DNA of 64,000 nucleotides from Marilutibacter chinensis (GTDB lineage: Bacteria; Pseudomonadota; Gammaproteobacteria; Xanthomonadales; Xanthomonadaceae), in assembly GCF_021725675.1 (NCBI RefSeq), contig NZ_JAKJPO010000003.1, forward strand, positions 310,001 through 374,000, read 5' to 3'. The first letter of the stretch is position 1; every line of letters begins with the position of its first letter. The notes beneath the pieces are model-generated. The model saw only the letters and a list, made by a program, of their open reading frames with translations, was not told the DNA's origin and did not search any database. Positions 34,062 through 44,365 of the stretch are shown one piece after another. Both the position numbers and the translations under genes were made by a program.

Positions 34062-34724
34062 TCAGCTCAGCAGTCCCAGCGCGCGCGCCTCGAACACCGC
34101 CGCGGTGCGCGAGCCCACCGCGAGCTTGCGATAGATGTTCTTGGTGTGGCATTCGACGGTGAGCCTGGACAACGTCACCAGTTCGGCAATCTCGCGATTG
34201 CTGAACCCCTGCGCGACCAGGCGCAGGATCTCGTGCTCGCGTTTGGACAGCTGCGCCTCGGGCGCGGGCTCAGGTGCAGGAGCCGGCGGCACCAGCGCCA
34301 GGATGCGCCGCGCGATCAGCGGGTCGATCGGCGCGCCACCACGCTGCAGACTCCCGAGCGAGAGCCGCAGCTCATCGTCGTCGCGGTCCTTGAGCAGGTA
34401 ACCGATCGCGCCGGCACGCACCGCGGCCAGAATGGTGTCCTCCTCGGCATAGGCCGAGACGATCACCGACTGCAGCTGCGGCAACTGCTGCGCGATCCAC
34501 GCGATCAGGTCCACGCCGTTTCCATCCGGCAGCTGCACGTCGACAAGTGCCAGGACAAAGTCGGACCGCTGCAGGCGCTCGCGCGCGGCAGCCAGGTCGG
34601 TCACCGTCTCGATTCGCGCCTGATCGCCGGCCAGATCCCGCATCAGCCGCAGCAGACGCGCGCGCGCCGCCGCGTCGTCCTCGACGATCAGCACCGGATT
34701 GAGCTCGATCGGCTGCGGCTGCAT
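34062..34724 (-). CDS. NarL/FixJ-family response regulator
   Basis: 220 residues. The receiver domain (about 10-125) has acidic pocket residues in VEDDAA, the phospho-acceptor Asp62 (VDVQLPDG) and Lys112 (LLKDRD). A Pro-rich linker leads to a LuxR-type HTH (about 155-215): SKREHEILRLVAQGFSNREI then TVECHTKNIYRKLAVGSR. ATG 34724 (MQPQPIELNPVLIVEDD) is the sensible start, as the upstream extension in frame is low-complexity. First gene of the RR-kinase pair, adjacent to the MACPF/autotransporter genes. Confidence 0.93.
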   Translation of the reverse strand: MQPQPIELNPVLIVEDDAAARARLLRLMRDLAGDQARIETVTDLAAARERLQRSDFVLALVDVQLPDGNGVDLIAWIAQQLPQLQSVIVSAYAEEDTILAAVRAGAIGYLLKDRDDDELRLSLGSLQRGGAPIDPLIARRILALVPPAPAPEPAPEAQLSKREHEILRLVAQGFSNREIAELVTLSRLTVECHTKNIYRKLAVGSRTAAVFEARALGLLS

Positions 34725-34941
34725 GGCGTCCCCTGCCTCTGCAGACGCGCTGAGGCCACGCCAGTGTAGCAGCGCATGCTCAGACCCAGCACGTGACACC
34801 GCCGTCCGCCGTGCCGTCTCGGGCTGGCAGCAGCCCGGATGCAGGGAGCTGCGCCTGCGTACGCCGATCCCGACCGCGGACGTCATGTCGAAGGACGCGG
34901 AGCCCGCTCGTCGCAGGGAAGACCACGCCGAGGAGCGTCCC

Positions 34942-35605
34942 ATGAACCTGCAACTGTTCGCCCACCCGTTCTCGCCCTACAGCCAGAAGGTGCTGATCGC
35001 GCTGTACGAGAACACCATCCCGTTCGCGTACCGGATGCTGTCACCCGAGCATCCGGACAACCTTTCCGAGTTCAGCGACCGCTGGCCGCTCGCACGCTTC
35101 CCACTGCTGGTCGACGGCGACCGCCAGGTCGAGGAGACCTCGATCATCATCGAGTACCTGCAGCGCCATCACCCGGGTCCCGCTCTCCTGCTTCCGGCCG
35201 ACCCCGACGCGGCGCTGGCGGTCCGCCGGATGGACCGTCCATTCGACCTGTACGTGTCCACGCCGATGCAGAAGATCGTGCTCGACCACCTGTGCCCGCC
35301 CGCCGGGCCGCGATGCCTTCGGCGTCGAACAGGCACGGCAGCGGCTGGACATCGCCTATGCGCGCCTCGACGCCGAGCTGACCGGGCGCCGCTGGGCCTG
35401 CGGCGACGCCTTCACGATGGCCGACTGCGCGGCAGCACCGGCCCTGTTCTACGCCGACTGGGTGAGGCCGATCGGCGACGAGCTCCTGCATCTGCGCGGC
35501 TATCGCGCGCGCCTGCTGGCGCGTCCGTCGGTGGCGCGTGCGGTGGCCGAGGCGCGACCCTACCGCGGCCTGTTCCCGCCCGGCGTACCGGACCGCGACC
35601 GAGTC
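34942..35605 (+). pseudogene. Glutathione S-transferase family gene, frameshifted
   Basis: The N-terminal thioredoxin-like half starts at ATG 34942: FAHPFSPYSQKVLIALYENT, LLVDGDRQVEETSIIIEYLQ (catalytic-site and cis-Pro regions of GSTs). The all-alpha C-terminal half resumes in the next frame after about 35312 (DAFGVEQARQRLDIAYARLD, TMADCAAAPALFYADW). Between them, in a GC-rich run at 35293-35311, one extra base breaks the frame. The C-terminal frame also lacks a stop before the convergent NYN gene. Either a decayed gene or an assembly/sequencing error. Confidence 0.75.
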
Positions 35606-35608
35606 CGC

Positions 35609-36346
35609 TCAGCTGCGCCGTCCGCCGTGGCTTCGGGGCTTGTCGCGGACCAGCACCACCTGACCCTGGCGCTTGACCTCGAACAGCCCGATCGCGTCGA
35701 TGAGGTCGCTGAGCTTGCGGTAGCCGTAGTTGCGCGAGTCGAACGAGGCCTGATTGCCGATCTGGCTGCCGACCGCGCCCAGGTGCGCCCAGCCGTCGTC
35801 CTCGCCCGCCGCCTCCACCGCATTGCGCAACATCTGTACCAGGCGGGTGTCGCCGCGCAGCTGCTTCGCCGGCCAGGCCTTGGTGCTGCCGCCGCCGGCA
35901 TCGCTTGGCTGTCCGAGCGCCTCGACGTAGGTGAAGGTCGTGCAGGCGTTCACGAACGGCTCGGGCGTCTGCTGCGCGCCGAAGCCGTAGACCTTCACGC
36001 CTTCGGTCAGCAGCCGCATCACCAGCGGGGTGAAATCGGCGTCCGAGGACACGATCGCGAACGCGTCGAGCTTGCCGGCATAGAGCAGGTCCATCGCGTC
36101 GATCACCATTGCCATGTCGGACGCGTTCTTGCCCTTGCTGTAGGCGAACTGCTGGACCGGGCGGATCGCGTACTCGTGCAGCACCGCTTCCCAGCCCTTC
36201 ATCGCCGGGCTCTTCCAGTTGCCGTAGGCACGGCGGACGTTGGCGACGCCGTGGCGGGCGACCTCCGCCAGGATCACGTCGATCTTCGCAGCCGGTGCGT
36301 TGTCGGCGTCGATCAGCAGGGCGATGCGCTTCTCGGTTTCAGCCAC
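35609..36346 (-). CDS. NYN-domain protein with OST-HTH (LOTUS)-like C-terminus
   Basis: 245 residues. The NYN (PIN-like) nuclease domain begins [20 protein letters not shown]; catalytic-type acidic residues recur in [12 protein letters not shown] and [17 protein letters not shown]-terminal OST-HTH/LOTUS-like domain (about 165-235, [22 protein letters not shown] ... [19 protein letters not shown]) is predicted to bind RNA. Start GTG 36346 has GAGGA at a good distance. Probably an RNA-processing or RNA-decay factor; the substrate is unknown. Confidence 0.9.
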   Translation of the reverse strand: MAETEKRIALLIDADNAPAAKIDVILAEVARHGVANVRRAYGNWKSPAMKGWEAVLHEYAIRPVQQFAYSKGKNASDMAMVIDAMDLLYAGKLDAFAIVSSDADFTPLVMRLLTEGVKVYGFGAQQTPEPFVNACTTFTYVEALGQPSDAGGGSTKAWPAKQLRGDTRLVQMLRNAVEAAGEDDGWAHLGAVGSQIGNQASFDSRNYGYRKLSDLIDAIGLFEVKRQGQVVLVRDKPRSHGGRRS

Positions 36347-36546
36347 GGGGCTTCCTCGATGGGGTTCTGCCGAGACTATCGCATGAACGACCGCCGGGCC
36401 TTCCCGGCAGCCCCCGAAGCCTGCCACGCGGGGCCAGGGCGCCACCGCGCACGCCGCACGTTCCGCCGCTTGCCGCTGAAACCATATTTGGGGCTGGTCC
36501 CGCCGATGGGACAGAATGGGAGTTCCCGCTCTCCTTTCGTACATCC

Positions 36547-37512
36547 ATGACCACCCAGCTCGAACACCTGCGCACGTACTCGGCGGTCGTCGCCGACACC
36601 GGCGATATCGAGGCGATCGCCCGCTTCCGCCCGCTCGACGCGACCACCAACCCGTCGCTGCTGTTGAAGGCGGCGTCGCTGCCGGCCTATGCGCCGCTGA
36701 TCGAATCGGCGGTCGAACAGGCCCGTGGCAGTGACGCGGCGGCGCGCGTGGCCGATGCCGGCGACCGGCTCGCGGTCGCGATCGGCAGCGAGATCCTGAA
36801 GCTGGTCCCGGGCCGGGTCTCGACCGAGGTCGATGCGCGGCTGAGCTTCGATACCGAGGCGACCCTGGCGCAGGCGCGCAAGCTGGTCGCACTCTACGAG
36901 CAGGCCGGGATCGGCCGCGACCGGCTGCTGATCAAGATCGCTTCGACCTGGGAGGGCATCCGCGCCGCCGAGCAGCTCGAGCGCGAGGGCATCCGCTGCA
37001 ACCTGACCCTGCTGTTCTCGTTCGCGCAGGCGGTCGCCTGTGCCGAGGCCGGGGTGTTCCTGATCTCGCCGTTCGTCGGCCGCATCCTCGACTGGCACCT
37101 CGCCAACGGCATGGCACGTCCAACCACGCCGCAGGACGACCCCGGCGTGCAGTCGGTGACCCGGATCTGGCAGTACTACAAGCGCCACGGCTACGAGACC
37201 GTGGTGATGGGCGCGAGCTTCCGCAACACCGGGCAGGTGCTGGCGCTGGCCGGCTGCGACCGGCTGACGATCTCGCCCGAACTGCTGGGCGAACTCGACT
37301 CGACCGCGGCCGAGGTCGCGTGCGCGCTCGTCGACGACGGCCACCGCGCGCCGTTCCCGCCGCGCCTCGACGAGATCGCGTTCCGCTGGCAGCACAACGA
37401 CGACGCGATGGCGAACGACAAGCTCGCCGACGGCATCCGCCGCTTCGCTGCCGACCAGGTCAGGCTGGAAGCGTTGCTGGCCGGCCGCATGGGCGTCGCC
37501 GTCGCGGCATGA
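36547..37512 (+). CDS. tal: Transaldolase
   Basis: Moves a dihydroxyacetone unit between sugar phosphates in the pentose phosphate pathway. 321 residues, TalB class (EC 2.2.1.2). Features: [32 protein letters not shown] near the start, active-site Lys in [15 protein letters not shown], and [23 protein letters not shown] 36547; the stop overlaps the next gene's ATG (ATGA), so the MFS gene is co-translated. Confidence 0.97.
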   Translation: MTTQLEHLRTYSAVVADTGDIEAIARFRPLDATTNPSLLLKAASLPAYAPLIESAVEQARGSDAAARVADAGDRLAVAIGSEILKLVPGRVSTEVDARLSFDTEATLAQARKLVALYEQAGIGRDRLLIKIASTWEGIRAAEQLEREGIRCNLTLLFSFAQAVACAEAGVFLISPFVGRILDWHLANGMARPTTPQDDPGVQSVTRIWQYYKRHGYETVVMGASFRNTGQVLALAGCDRLTISPELLGELDSTAAEVACALVDDGHRAPFPPRLDEIAFRWQHNDDAMANDKLADGIRRFAADQVRLEALLAGRMGVAVAA

Positions 37513-38852
37513 CGGTGTCGGCCGCGCCGGTGCGGGACCTGACGCCGGCAGGGGGGCTGACGCCTGCACAACGCCTGCGCAGCATCTTCGCCGGCTCGGT
37601 CGGCAACCTGGTCGAGTGGTACGACTGGTACACGTACGCGGCGTTCGCGTTGTACTTCGCCCACGTGTTCTTCCCCGAGGGCGACCGCACCTCGCAGTTG
37701 CTGAACACCGCCGCGATCTTCGCCGCAGGCTTCCTGATGCGACCGCTCGGCGGCTGGCTGCTTGGCCGCCATGCCGACCGCCACGGCCGCAAGTCCGCGC
37801 TGCTGTTGTCGGTGCTGATGATGTGCGCCGGCTCGCTGATCATCACCTTCACGCCCGGATACGCGACGATCGGCGTCGCGGCTCCAGCGCTGCTGGTGTT
37901 CGCGCGCCTGTTGCAGGGCCTGAGCGTGGGCGGCGAGTACGGCGCCTCGGCGACCTATCTCAGCGAGATGGCGGATGCGCGGCATCGCGGCTTCTGGTCG
38001 AGCTTCCAGTACGTGACCCTGGTGATGGGACACCTGCTCGCGCTCGGAGTCCTGATCGCGCTGCAGCAGCTGTTCCTCAGCGACGAGCAGCTGCGCGACT
38101 GGGGCTGGCGGATCCCGTTCGCGATCGGCGCGCTGGCGGCGGTCACAGCGCTATGGCTGCGGCGGAACATGCTCGAAACGGATTCGTTCGAGCGCAGCGA
38201 GAGCGATCGCGCACCCGCGCACCAACGCCGCCAGGGCACGCTGCGCGAGTTGATGAAGCATCCGCGTGCGGTACTGACGGTGATCGGCCTGACGATGGGC
38301 GGCACGCTGGCGTTCTATACGTACACCACGTACATGCACAAGTTCCTGGTCAACAGCGCCGGCTTCGACGGACCGACCGCGGCGCTGCTCAACGCATCGA
38401 CGCTGTTCTGCTACATGCTGATGCAGCCGGTCGTCGGTGCGTTGTCGGACCGGGTGGGACGGCGTCCGGTGCTGATCGCGTTCGGCGTGCTCGGCACGCT
38501 GTGCACGGTGCCGATCCTGTCGAACCTGCAGCAGGTGACCACCGCGACACACGCGTTCTGGCTGATCCTCGCCGCGCTGGCGATCGTCAGCGGATACACC
38601 TCGATCAACGCGGTGGTCAAGGCGGAGCTGTTCCCGGTGGAAGTCCGCGCGCTCGGCGTCGGCCTTCCATATGCGCTGACGGTGGGGCTGTTCGGCGGCA
38701 GTGCCGGCTACGTTGCGCTGTGGTTCAAGCAGGCGGGGATGGAATCGGGCTTCTACTGGTACGTCACCGCCTGCATCGGCGTTTCACTGCTGGTGTACCT
38801 GGCGATGCCGGACACGCGCCGCACCTCGCGCATCGACACGGACACCCGTTGA
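37509..38852 (+). CDS. MFS transporter, KgtP/metabolite-H+ symporter type
   Basis: 447 residues with twelve membrane helices. [20 protein letters not shown] and [18 protein letters not shown] are the signature of the alpha-ketoglutarate/proline permease branch, and [17 protein letters not shown] is the second family motif. Likely proton symport of an organic acid or related solute. It starts inside the tal stop codon, so is translationally coupled to transaldolase, an uncommon pairing. Confidence 0.93.
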   Translation: MTVSAAPVRDLTPAGGLTPAQRLRSIFAGSVGNLVEWYDWYTYAAFALYFAHVFFPEGDRTSQLLNTAAIFAAGFLMRPLGGWLLGRHADRHGRKSALLLSVLMMCAGSLIITFTPGYATIGVAAPALLVFARLLQGLSVGGEYGASATYLSEMADARHRGFWSSFQYVTLVMGHLLALGVLIALQQLFLSDEQLRDWGWRIPFAIGALAAVTALWLRRNMLETDSFERSESDRAPAHQRRQGTLRELMKHPRAVLTVIGLTMGGTLAFYTYTTYMHKFLVNSAGFDGPTAALLNASTLFCYMLMQPVVGALSDRVGRRPVLIAFGVLGTLCTVPILSNLQQVTTATHAFWLILAALAIVSGYTSINAVVKAELFPVEVRALGVGLPYALTVGLFGGSAGYVALWFKQAGMESGFYWYVTACIGVSLLVYLAMPDTRRTSRIDTDTR

Positions 38853-39032
38853 ACGCCAAGAACCAACAGGCCCGGCCAGGCCGTTGAAGAACAGCCTACC
38901 CGGGCGGCCGGGGATGACCGCGTCCACGAAGCAGGTGCGCATGCGCCTGATATGTCGGGAGATTGCGAATGCGGACATGCGCCGGACTCGCGACTTGAAG
39001 GACGCGCCGGAGATGCGCTTTTCGACAACCCG

Positions 39033-39569
39033 CTAGTTTTCGCGCAGCAGTTTCTGGATGCGGCTGCCGAGCTTCATCACCTTCATCAGCGTCGCCGGCT
39101 CCAGCCGCAGCATCTCATCGCCCCAGGCCGACAGTGCCGACATCAACGCCAGCGTCTCCTTGATCCGGGCCTGGACCTCCGGCGGTTCGTCGGCGATGGC
39201 GGGATCGGCGATGCACTCGCCCAGCATCGTCACTGTCGGGTCGAACTCGCGCGCCTTGCGCTCGCGCACGACGGTGCGGAACAGCTCCCAGACGTCCTTC
39301 GAGGTTTCGAAATGATCGCGTCGGTCACCGAGCAGGTGCACGGTGCGCACCAGGTTGTAGTTGATCAGCTCGCGCAGGCTGGTGCTGACGTTCGAGCGCG
39401 CCACGGACAACGTGGCGGCGATCTGTTCGGCATGCATCGGCTGTCCGGACAGGAACAGCAGTGCGTGGATCTGGGCGACAGTGCGGTTCACGCCCCAGCG
39501 CGAGCCCATCTCGCCCCAGTGCAGGACGAAGCGGCGGGCGATCGGGGAGAGTTCGGCGGCATCGGACAT
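39033..39569 (-). CDS. GbsR/MarR-family transcriptional regulator
   Basis: About 178 residues. The winged-helix core is WGVNRTVAQIHALLFLSGQPMHAEQ and TLSVARSNVSTSLRELINYNLV (recognition helix), with RDHFETSKDVWELFRTV after the wing: the GbsR-type MarR arrangement. ATG 39569 preferred. Divergent from an SDR/NDH-2 operon with two overlapping palindromes between them, so probably self-regulating and repressing that operon (inference). Confidence 0.93.
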   Translation of the reverse strand: MSDAAELSPIARRFVLHWGEMGSRWGVNRTVAQIHALLFLSGQPMHAEQIAATLSVARSNVSTSLRELINYNLVRTVHLLGDRRDHFETSKDVWELFRTVVRERKAREFDPTVTMLGECIADPAIADEPPEVQARIKETLALMSALSAWGDEMLRLEPATLMKVMKLGSRIQKLLREN

Positions 39570-39636
39570 CACGGACTCCGTATACGGCCCGGCGAACCGC
39601 TCCGCGGGCTTGGCGGCAGGTTAGTTTCATCATATA

Positions 39637-39660
39637 TTTCTGTCAAGACAGAAATTTCTG
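39637..39660. promoter_or_regulatory. Overlapping palindromes, probable GbsR/MarR operator
   Basis: TTTCTGTC (39637-39644), AA, GACAGAAA (39647-39654) is one palindrome. CAGAAATTTCTG (39649-39660) is a second, perfect 12-bp palindrome overlapping it. The site follows a CATATAT stretch that could be a -10 and precedes ATG 39671, a layout that would block transcription when bound. Confidence 0.65.
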
Positions 39661-39670
39661 AAGAAGGAGC

Positions 39671-40651
39671 ATGGACATGCCCGCCCGCGAGATCCCGCGC
39701 CCCGTCCAGGAGGCCCCACCAGAAAGTCCCCGCGTGCTGGTGCTGGGCGGGGCCGGCTTCATCGGCCGCCACGTCGTCGCCGCCCTGCGCGAACGGGGAA
39801 TCGAGGTCAGCATCGGCAGCCGCCATCCGCGCCGGCGCCAACAACGCGACCGCGCCGGAGGCGTCCGTTATCGCCAGGTGCGGATGGAGCGGATGTGCGA
39901 CGCCGAGGATTGGCGCGAGCCGCTCGCGCAGGTCGATGCGGTGGTCAACTGCGTCGGCATCCTGCGCCCGCGCGGACGCGAGACCTACGACCGCGTCCAC
40001 CATCGCGCACCGGCCGCGCTCGCCGCGGCCAGCGCGGCACGCGGCCTGCGCCTGGTCCATGTCTCGGCGCTCGGCCTGGATGGTCTGGTCCGCAGCCGGT
40101 TCCTGCTTTCGAAGCGCGACGGCGAAGAGGCGTTGCGCGCCAGCGGTGCCGACTGGCACATCGTCCGGCCGTCGCTGCTCGATGGCGAGGGCGGTTTCGG
40201 TGCCCGCTGGATCCGTCGCGTCGCGCGCTGGCCGCTGCACCTGCTGCCGGCCGATGCCTGCGGCCGGATCGCGGTGCTGGACGTCCGCGATCTCGGCGAG
40301 GCGATCGCGCGCCTGGTGCTGGCAAGCGGCGGCGCCGATCTGCCGCGCGAGCACGATCTCGGTGGCCTGCTGCCCTGCACCCTGGCCGAACACATTGCGG
40401 CCATGCGCCGCCTGCACACCGACGCACCCGCGCGGGTCCTGCATGTACCCGGCTGGCTCGCCCGCCTGGCCAGCCATGCCTGCGACCTTTTGCACCTGAC
40501 CCCGTTCTCGTACGGTCACTGGGAACTGCTGCGGCAGGATAATTGTCCGCGCAGCAACCGCCTGCCGGAGCTGCTGGGCCGCCCGCCACGCGCGGTCGGC
40601 GCGCACCGGCCACCTCCCGCCCCGTTTCCCGCCCCCGGAGTCCATGCATGA
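39671..40651 (+). CDS. NAD(P)-binding epimerase-like protein (NDUFA9-like)
   Basis: 326 residues, atypical SDR of the complex-I NDUFA9 type. The N-terminal cofactor loop is VLVLGGAGFIGRHVVAAL, then VVNCVGILRPRGRETYD and RLVHVSALG, with no catalytic Tyr-x3-Lys. AGAAGGAG lies upstream of ATG 39671. The stop overlaps the NDH-2 start (ATGA), so the two are co-translated. The link with NADH dehydrogenase is a genomic association; the biochemical role is unclear. Confidence 0.88.
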   Translation: MDMPAREIPRPVQEAPPESPRVLVLGGAGFIGRHVVAALRERGIEVSIGSRHPRRRQQRDRAGGVRYRQVRMERMCDAEDWREPLAQVDAVVNCVGILRPRGRETYDRVHHRAPAALAAASAARGLRLVHVSALGLDGLVRSRFLLSKRDGEEALRASGADWHIVRPSLLDGEGGFGARWIRRVARWPLHLLPADACGRIAVLDVRDLGEAIARLVLASGGADLPREHDLGGLLPCTLAEHIAAMRRLHTDAPARVLHVPGWLARLASHACDLLHLTPFSYGHWELLRQDNCPRSNRLPELLGRPPRAVGAHRPPPAPFPAPGVHA

Positions 40652-41919
40652 GCAGTGCCGACCTACCCCACGTCGTGATCGTCGGCGGCGGCTTCGCCGG
40701 CCTGTGGGCGACGCGTGCGCTGGCCCGGGAGCGTGTCCGCATCACCCTGATCGACCGCCGCAATCACCATCTGTTCCAGCCACTGCTGTACCAGGTCGCG
40801 ACCGCCGGCCTTTCGGCGCCCGACATCGCCGCGCCGCTGCGCCACATCCTGCGCCGGCAGCGCAACGTCGAAATCCGGCTGGGCGAGGTGGTCGGGATCG
40901 ATGCCGATGCGCAGGCGGTCACGCTCGGCGACGACGGTCAGGTCGGCTACGACTATCTGCTGCTGGCCAGCGGCGCGACCCATGCCTATTTCGGCCACGA
41001 CGCCTGGGCCGCGCACGCGCCGGGACTGAAGTCGCTCGACGACGCGCTCGGCATCCGCCGGCGCCTGCTGATCGCATTCGAGCGGGCCGAGGCTGCGGAC
41101 GATCCGGACGAGCGCGCCGCCTGGCTGAATTTCGCCATCGTCGGCGGTGGCCCGACCGGGGTCGAGCTGGCCGGCACCCTGGCCGAGATCGCCCGCCATA
41201 CGCTGAAGGACGAGTTCCGCCGGATCGACCCGGCCGAGGCGCGGGTGCGTCTGGTCGAGGCCGGTCCGCGGGTACTGGCGTCGTTTCCGCCGGAACTTTC
41301 CGGCGACGCCCGGCGCAAGCTGGAGAAGCTGGGCGTGGAGGTCGTCACCGGCCAACCGGTCGAGGCGATCGACGACGCGGGCTATGTCCTCGCCGGCGAG
41401 CGGGTACGGGCGCGCACCGTGCTGTGGGCGGCCGGTGTCGCCGCCTCGCCGCTGGGCGCCCTGCTCGGCGCGCCGCGCGACCGCGCGGGTCGGGTCCGGG
41501 TCGAGGCCGATCTCAGCGTGCCGGGGCGACCGGATGTGTTCGTCGCCGGCGACCTGGCCAGCGTCGAGCAGGATGGCCGGCCGGTGCCCGGCGTCGCGCC
41601 CGCGGCCAAGCAGATGGGCGCGCACGTGGCGCGGGCGATCCGCGCGCGCCTGGCGGGACGGACGCCGCCGGCGTTCCGGTATCGCGACATGGGCAATCTC
41701 GCCACGATCGGCCGGATGGCCGCGGTGGTCGACCTGCACGGCTTCAAGCTGAAGGGCATGCTTGCCTGGTGGTTCTGGCTATGGGTGCACGTGCTGTTCC
41801 TGATCGGCTTCCGCAACCGCCTGCTGGTGCTGATCAACTGGGCCTGGGCCTACTGGAGCTACCAGCGCCACGCGCGGATCATCTTCGGCCGCCCCGACAG
41901 CGACGACCCCGGCCCGTGA
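40648..41919 (+). CDS. ndh: Type II NADH:quinone oxidoreductase
   Basis: 423 residues. Non-proton-pumping NADH dehydrogenase at the inner membrane. FAD-binding VVIVGGGFAGLWATRAL is followed by NADH-binding FAIVGGGPTGVELAGTLAE. VFVAGDLASVEQDGRPVPGVAPAAKQ is the flavin C-terminal motif. The C-terminal hydrophobic segment (GMLAWWFWLWVHVLFLIGF) is the membrane anchor of this family. Overlaps the epimerase-like gene by 4 bp. Confidence 0.95.
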   Translation: MSSADLPHVVIVGGGFAGLWATRALARERVRITLIDRRNHHLFQPLLYQVATAGLSAPDIAAPLRHILRRQRNVEIRLGEVVGIDADAQAVTLGDDGQVGYDYLLLASGATHAYFGHDAWAAHAPGLKSLDDALGIRRRLLIAFERAEAADDPDERAAWLNFAIVGGGPTGVELAGTLAEIARHTLKDEFRRIDPAEARVRLVEAGPRVLASFPPELSGDARRKLEKLGVEVVTGQPVEAIDDAGYVLAGERVRARTVLWAAGVAASPLGALLGAPRDRAGRVRVEADLSVPGRPDVFVAGDLASVEQDGRPVPGVAPAAKQMGAHVARAIRARLAGRTPPAFRYRDMGNLATIGRMAAVVDLHGFKLKGMLAWWFWLWVHVLFLIGFRNRLLVLINWAWAYWSYQRHARIIFGRPDSDDPGP

Positions 41920-41927
41920 ATGCACGC

Positions 41928-42110
41928 GTAGGAGCGGCATAAGCCGCAACGAGGCTTCCGATGAAGGCCCAGCCCCCCTGACTCAGGGGCGATTCGCGCC
42001 GCAGGCACGAATGGGGGTGTGGAGGCGCAACGGCGGTGCCCATGGTTTGCGAAACAGACTTTGGGGATTGCCGAGCGAAGCCTGGGGATCGCGGCTCACG
42101 CCGCTCCTAC
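41928..42110. repeat. Inverted REP-type repeats between ndh and rpoH
   Basis: GTAGGAGCGGCATAAGCCGC (41928-41947) and, 140 bp on, the inverse ATCGCGGCTCACGCCGCTCCTAC (42088-42110, shown with its flanking bases). Same family as 16784-16850. Confidence 0.75.
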
Positions 42111-42154
42111 GGGCACCTGCGGGCAATCGCACGCGACGAACGCCGGAAACGAAA

Positions 42155-42174
42155 ACGGCCCGGAACCGGGCCGT
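42155..42174 (-). terminator. rpoH terminator
   Basis: On the minus strand ACGGCCCGG-TT-CCGGGCCGT is followed by TTTCGTTT: a perfect 9-bp stem and a T-rich tail, 24 bp after the rpoH stop. Confidence 0.8.
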
Positions 42175-42198
42175 CGTCGTGTTGCTGCGGCGTCGCGC

Positions 42199-43077
<879 letters not shown>

Positions 43078-43087
43078 GGTGGGCATC

Positions 43088-43114
43088 TTAGCAGTCGCGT
43101 GTTACGACTGCTAA
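43088..43114 (-). promoter_or_regulatory. CIRCE-like inverted repeat upstream of rpoH
   Basis: TTAGCAGTC (43088-43096) and GACTGCTAA (43106-43114) are perfect arms with a 9-bp spacer. The HrcA operator (CIRCE) is TTAGCACTC-N9-GAGTGCTAA; this copy differs by one symmetrical base per arm and has the same spacing. It lies about 10 bp upstream of the rpoH start codon and overlaps the putative -10 region. Confidence 0.6.
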
Positions 43115-43129
43115 ACCGGCTGGAAGTTC
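43103..43129 (-). promoter_or_regulatory. Candidate sigma-E-type promoter for rpoH
   Basis: On the minus strand GAACTT (43124-43129), 16-bp spacer, TCGTA (43103-43107). This resembles the GGAACTT/TCTGA pattern of RpoE promoters, including the known sigma-E promoter of E. coli rpoH. The expected start site would fall about 20 bp before ATG 43077. Confidence 0.45.
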
Positions 43130-43184
43130 AGTCCGTTGCATTCATGGAACGCAGCGCCCGTTCAGGTTCGGCTGTCGAGTCCAC

Positions 43185-43238
43185 CTAACCCTGTCAGCAA
43201 GTCAGCTAACCATGTCAGTGGGCACGTAGCCGTGGCAG
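43185..43238. repeat. Three direct 13-bp repeats at the transposon edge
   Basis: CTAACCCTGTCAG (43185-43197), CTAACCATGTCAG (43206-43218) and GTAGCCGTGGCAG (43226-43238), 20-21 bp apart, about two helical turns. This matches how TnsB-type transposases bind repeated sites in Tn7-like ends. They stand between rpoH and tniQ. Confidence 0.65.
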
Positions 43239-43299
43239 TCCCGTCATCACCTCACGAAAAAATCAATACAAATCAATAACTTGATGTCACACCTCAAGC

Positions 43300-44364
43300 T
43301 CACATGCCCCGCAGCATCGTCTGCATGTGCCACTCCATCGAGTTCCGCTGGTGGGCCCCAAGCCGGGGAATGACCACCTCCTGCCACCACGCCCGCCAGG
43401 ATGGCGACGGCAGGGCCGGCCCAGGCGGGAACAGGGACCCAAACCGCTCCATCCCCAGCAGGGTCCGGACCACGAACATCAGGTAGGAACGCCGCCAACG
43501 GACGCAACCATTCAGACGGATCCCGTAGTCCAGGAACTCCCAGTGTCGGCGGCCAGCCCTCGGCGGAAGCGGACCGAACCACACCGACTCCGCTGTGGGA
43601 CACGCCGCCATCCCGATGGGAGGCTCCCGATGCCCCACTTGATGCCGGGAGGCCAGTCTCGCCAGTTCGCGGGCTACGTTCTGGAAGGCATCAAGGTCCG
43701 AACGGAAGCCTTTGGACTCCGGCATGAGCGCCGCAGAGGGCTTCTCCATCAGTTCCTGTAGTCGGTTGAGGTAGGCAAGGGCTCGGGGAACACAGATGCC
43801 GTCCCATACAAGAGTTTCATGTGCCACCGAAGCCTCTAGCCAGGCCAACCCGTCGAGATGGCGTTGCATGAACAGAGGCACGTCCTCAACCGCGCTGCTC
43901 TGCTGATAGACCCAGCTTCGCGGCCATCGGCGCCAGCCGCCCGCATAGGTCATTTCCCAGTCGAACAGCGGCGTGCCATGCTTCCAGCACGTCGTGACAA
44001 AAACGGGGATCCAATCGTTCCGGAAGTACGGCGTTCGTCCAGCCACCAAGTCTTCCTGAAAACAGACTGGGCAGTAGGCGTGTCGCTGACGTTGAGCCAG
44101 AGTCCACTCCATAAATCCTTGATGCGCTATCAGTGGTGCCGTCCAGTTCGAAACTGCTTCCGAAAGTCGTTGTTCCAGCATCGATGACGGCTCGAGATCG
44201 ACATCGCGGCGCTCCAGCTTCGACCAGTTCTTGCCCGTCAAAAGTTCCTTCAGCAAGGTCGATGCTGGCATTGCGTAGAACTGTGCGGCCCGTGACAGAA
44301 AGGACGACATCGACTCACCGGGATACGGCGAGTCGATGCGCAGGCGAAGTACCTTCGCAGCCAT
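43300..44364 (-). CDS. TniQ/TnsD-family target-selection protein
   Basis: 354 residues from ATG 44364. TniQ features: LRIDSPYPGESMSSFLSRAAQFY at the N-terminus, a zinc-finger CPVCFQEDL ... FRNDWIPVFVTTCWKHG, then DGICVPRALAYLNRL. TniQ/TnsD proteins steer Tn7-like transposons to an attachment site; this one is short, nearer to TniQ than to Tn7 TnsD. One base separates its start from the tnsC stop. Nearest to the rpoH side. Confidence 0.88.
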   Translation of the reverse strand: MAAKVLRLRIDSPYPGESMSSFLSRAAQFYAMPASTLLKELLTGKNWSKLERRDVDLEPSSMLEQRLSEAVSNWTAPLIAHQGFMEWTLAQRQRHAYCPVCFQEDLVAGRTPYFRNDWIPVFVTTCWKHGTPLFDWEMTYAGGWRRWPRSWVYQQSSAVEDVPLFMQRHLDGLAWLEASVAHETLVWDGICVPRALAYLNRLQELMEKPSAALMPESKGFRSDLDAFQNVARELARLASRHQVGHREPPIGMAACPTAESVWFGPLPPRAGRRHWEFLDYGIRLNGCVRWRRSYLMFVVRTLLGMERFGSLFPPGPALPSPSWRAWWQEVVIPRLGAHQRNSMEWHMQTMLRGM

Positions 44365-44365
44365 G

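Noticed and set aside
43185-43238. CRISPR array
   Set aside because: Repeat units are only 13 bp, imperfect, with 7-8 bp spacers and no cas genes; fits transposase sites better.
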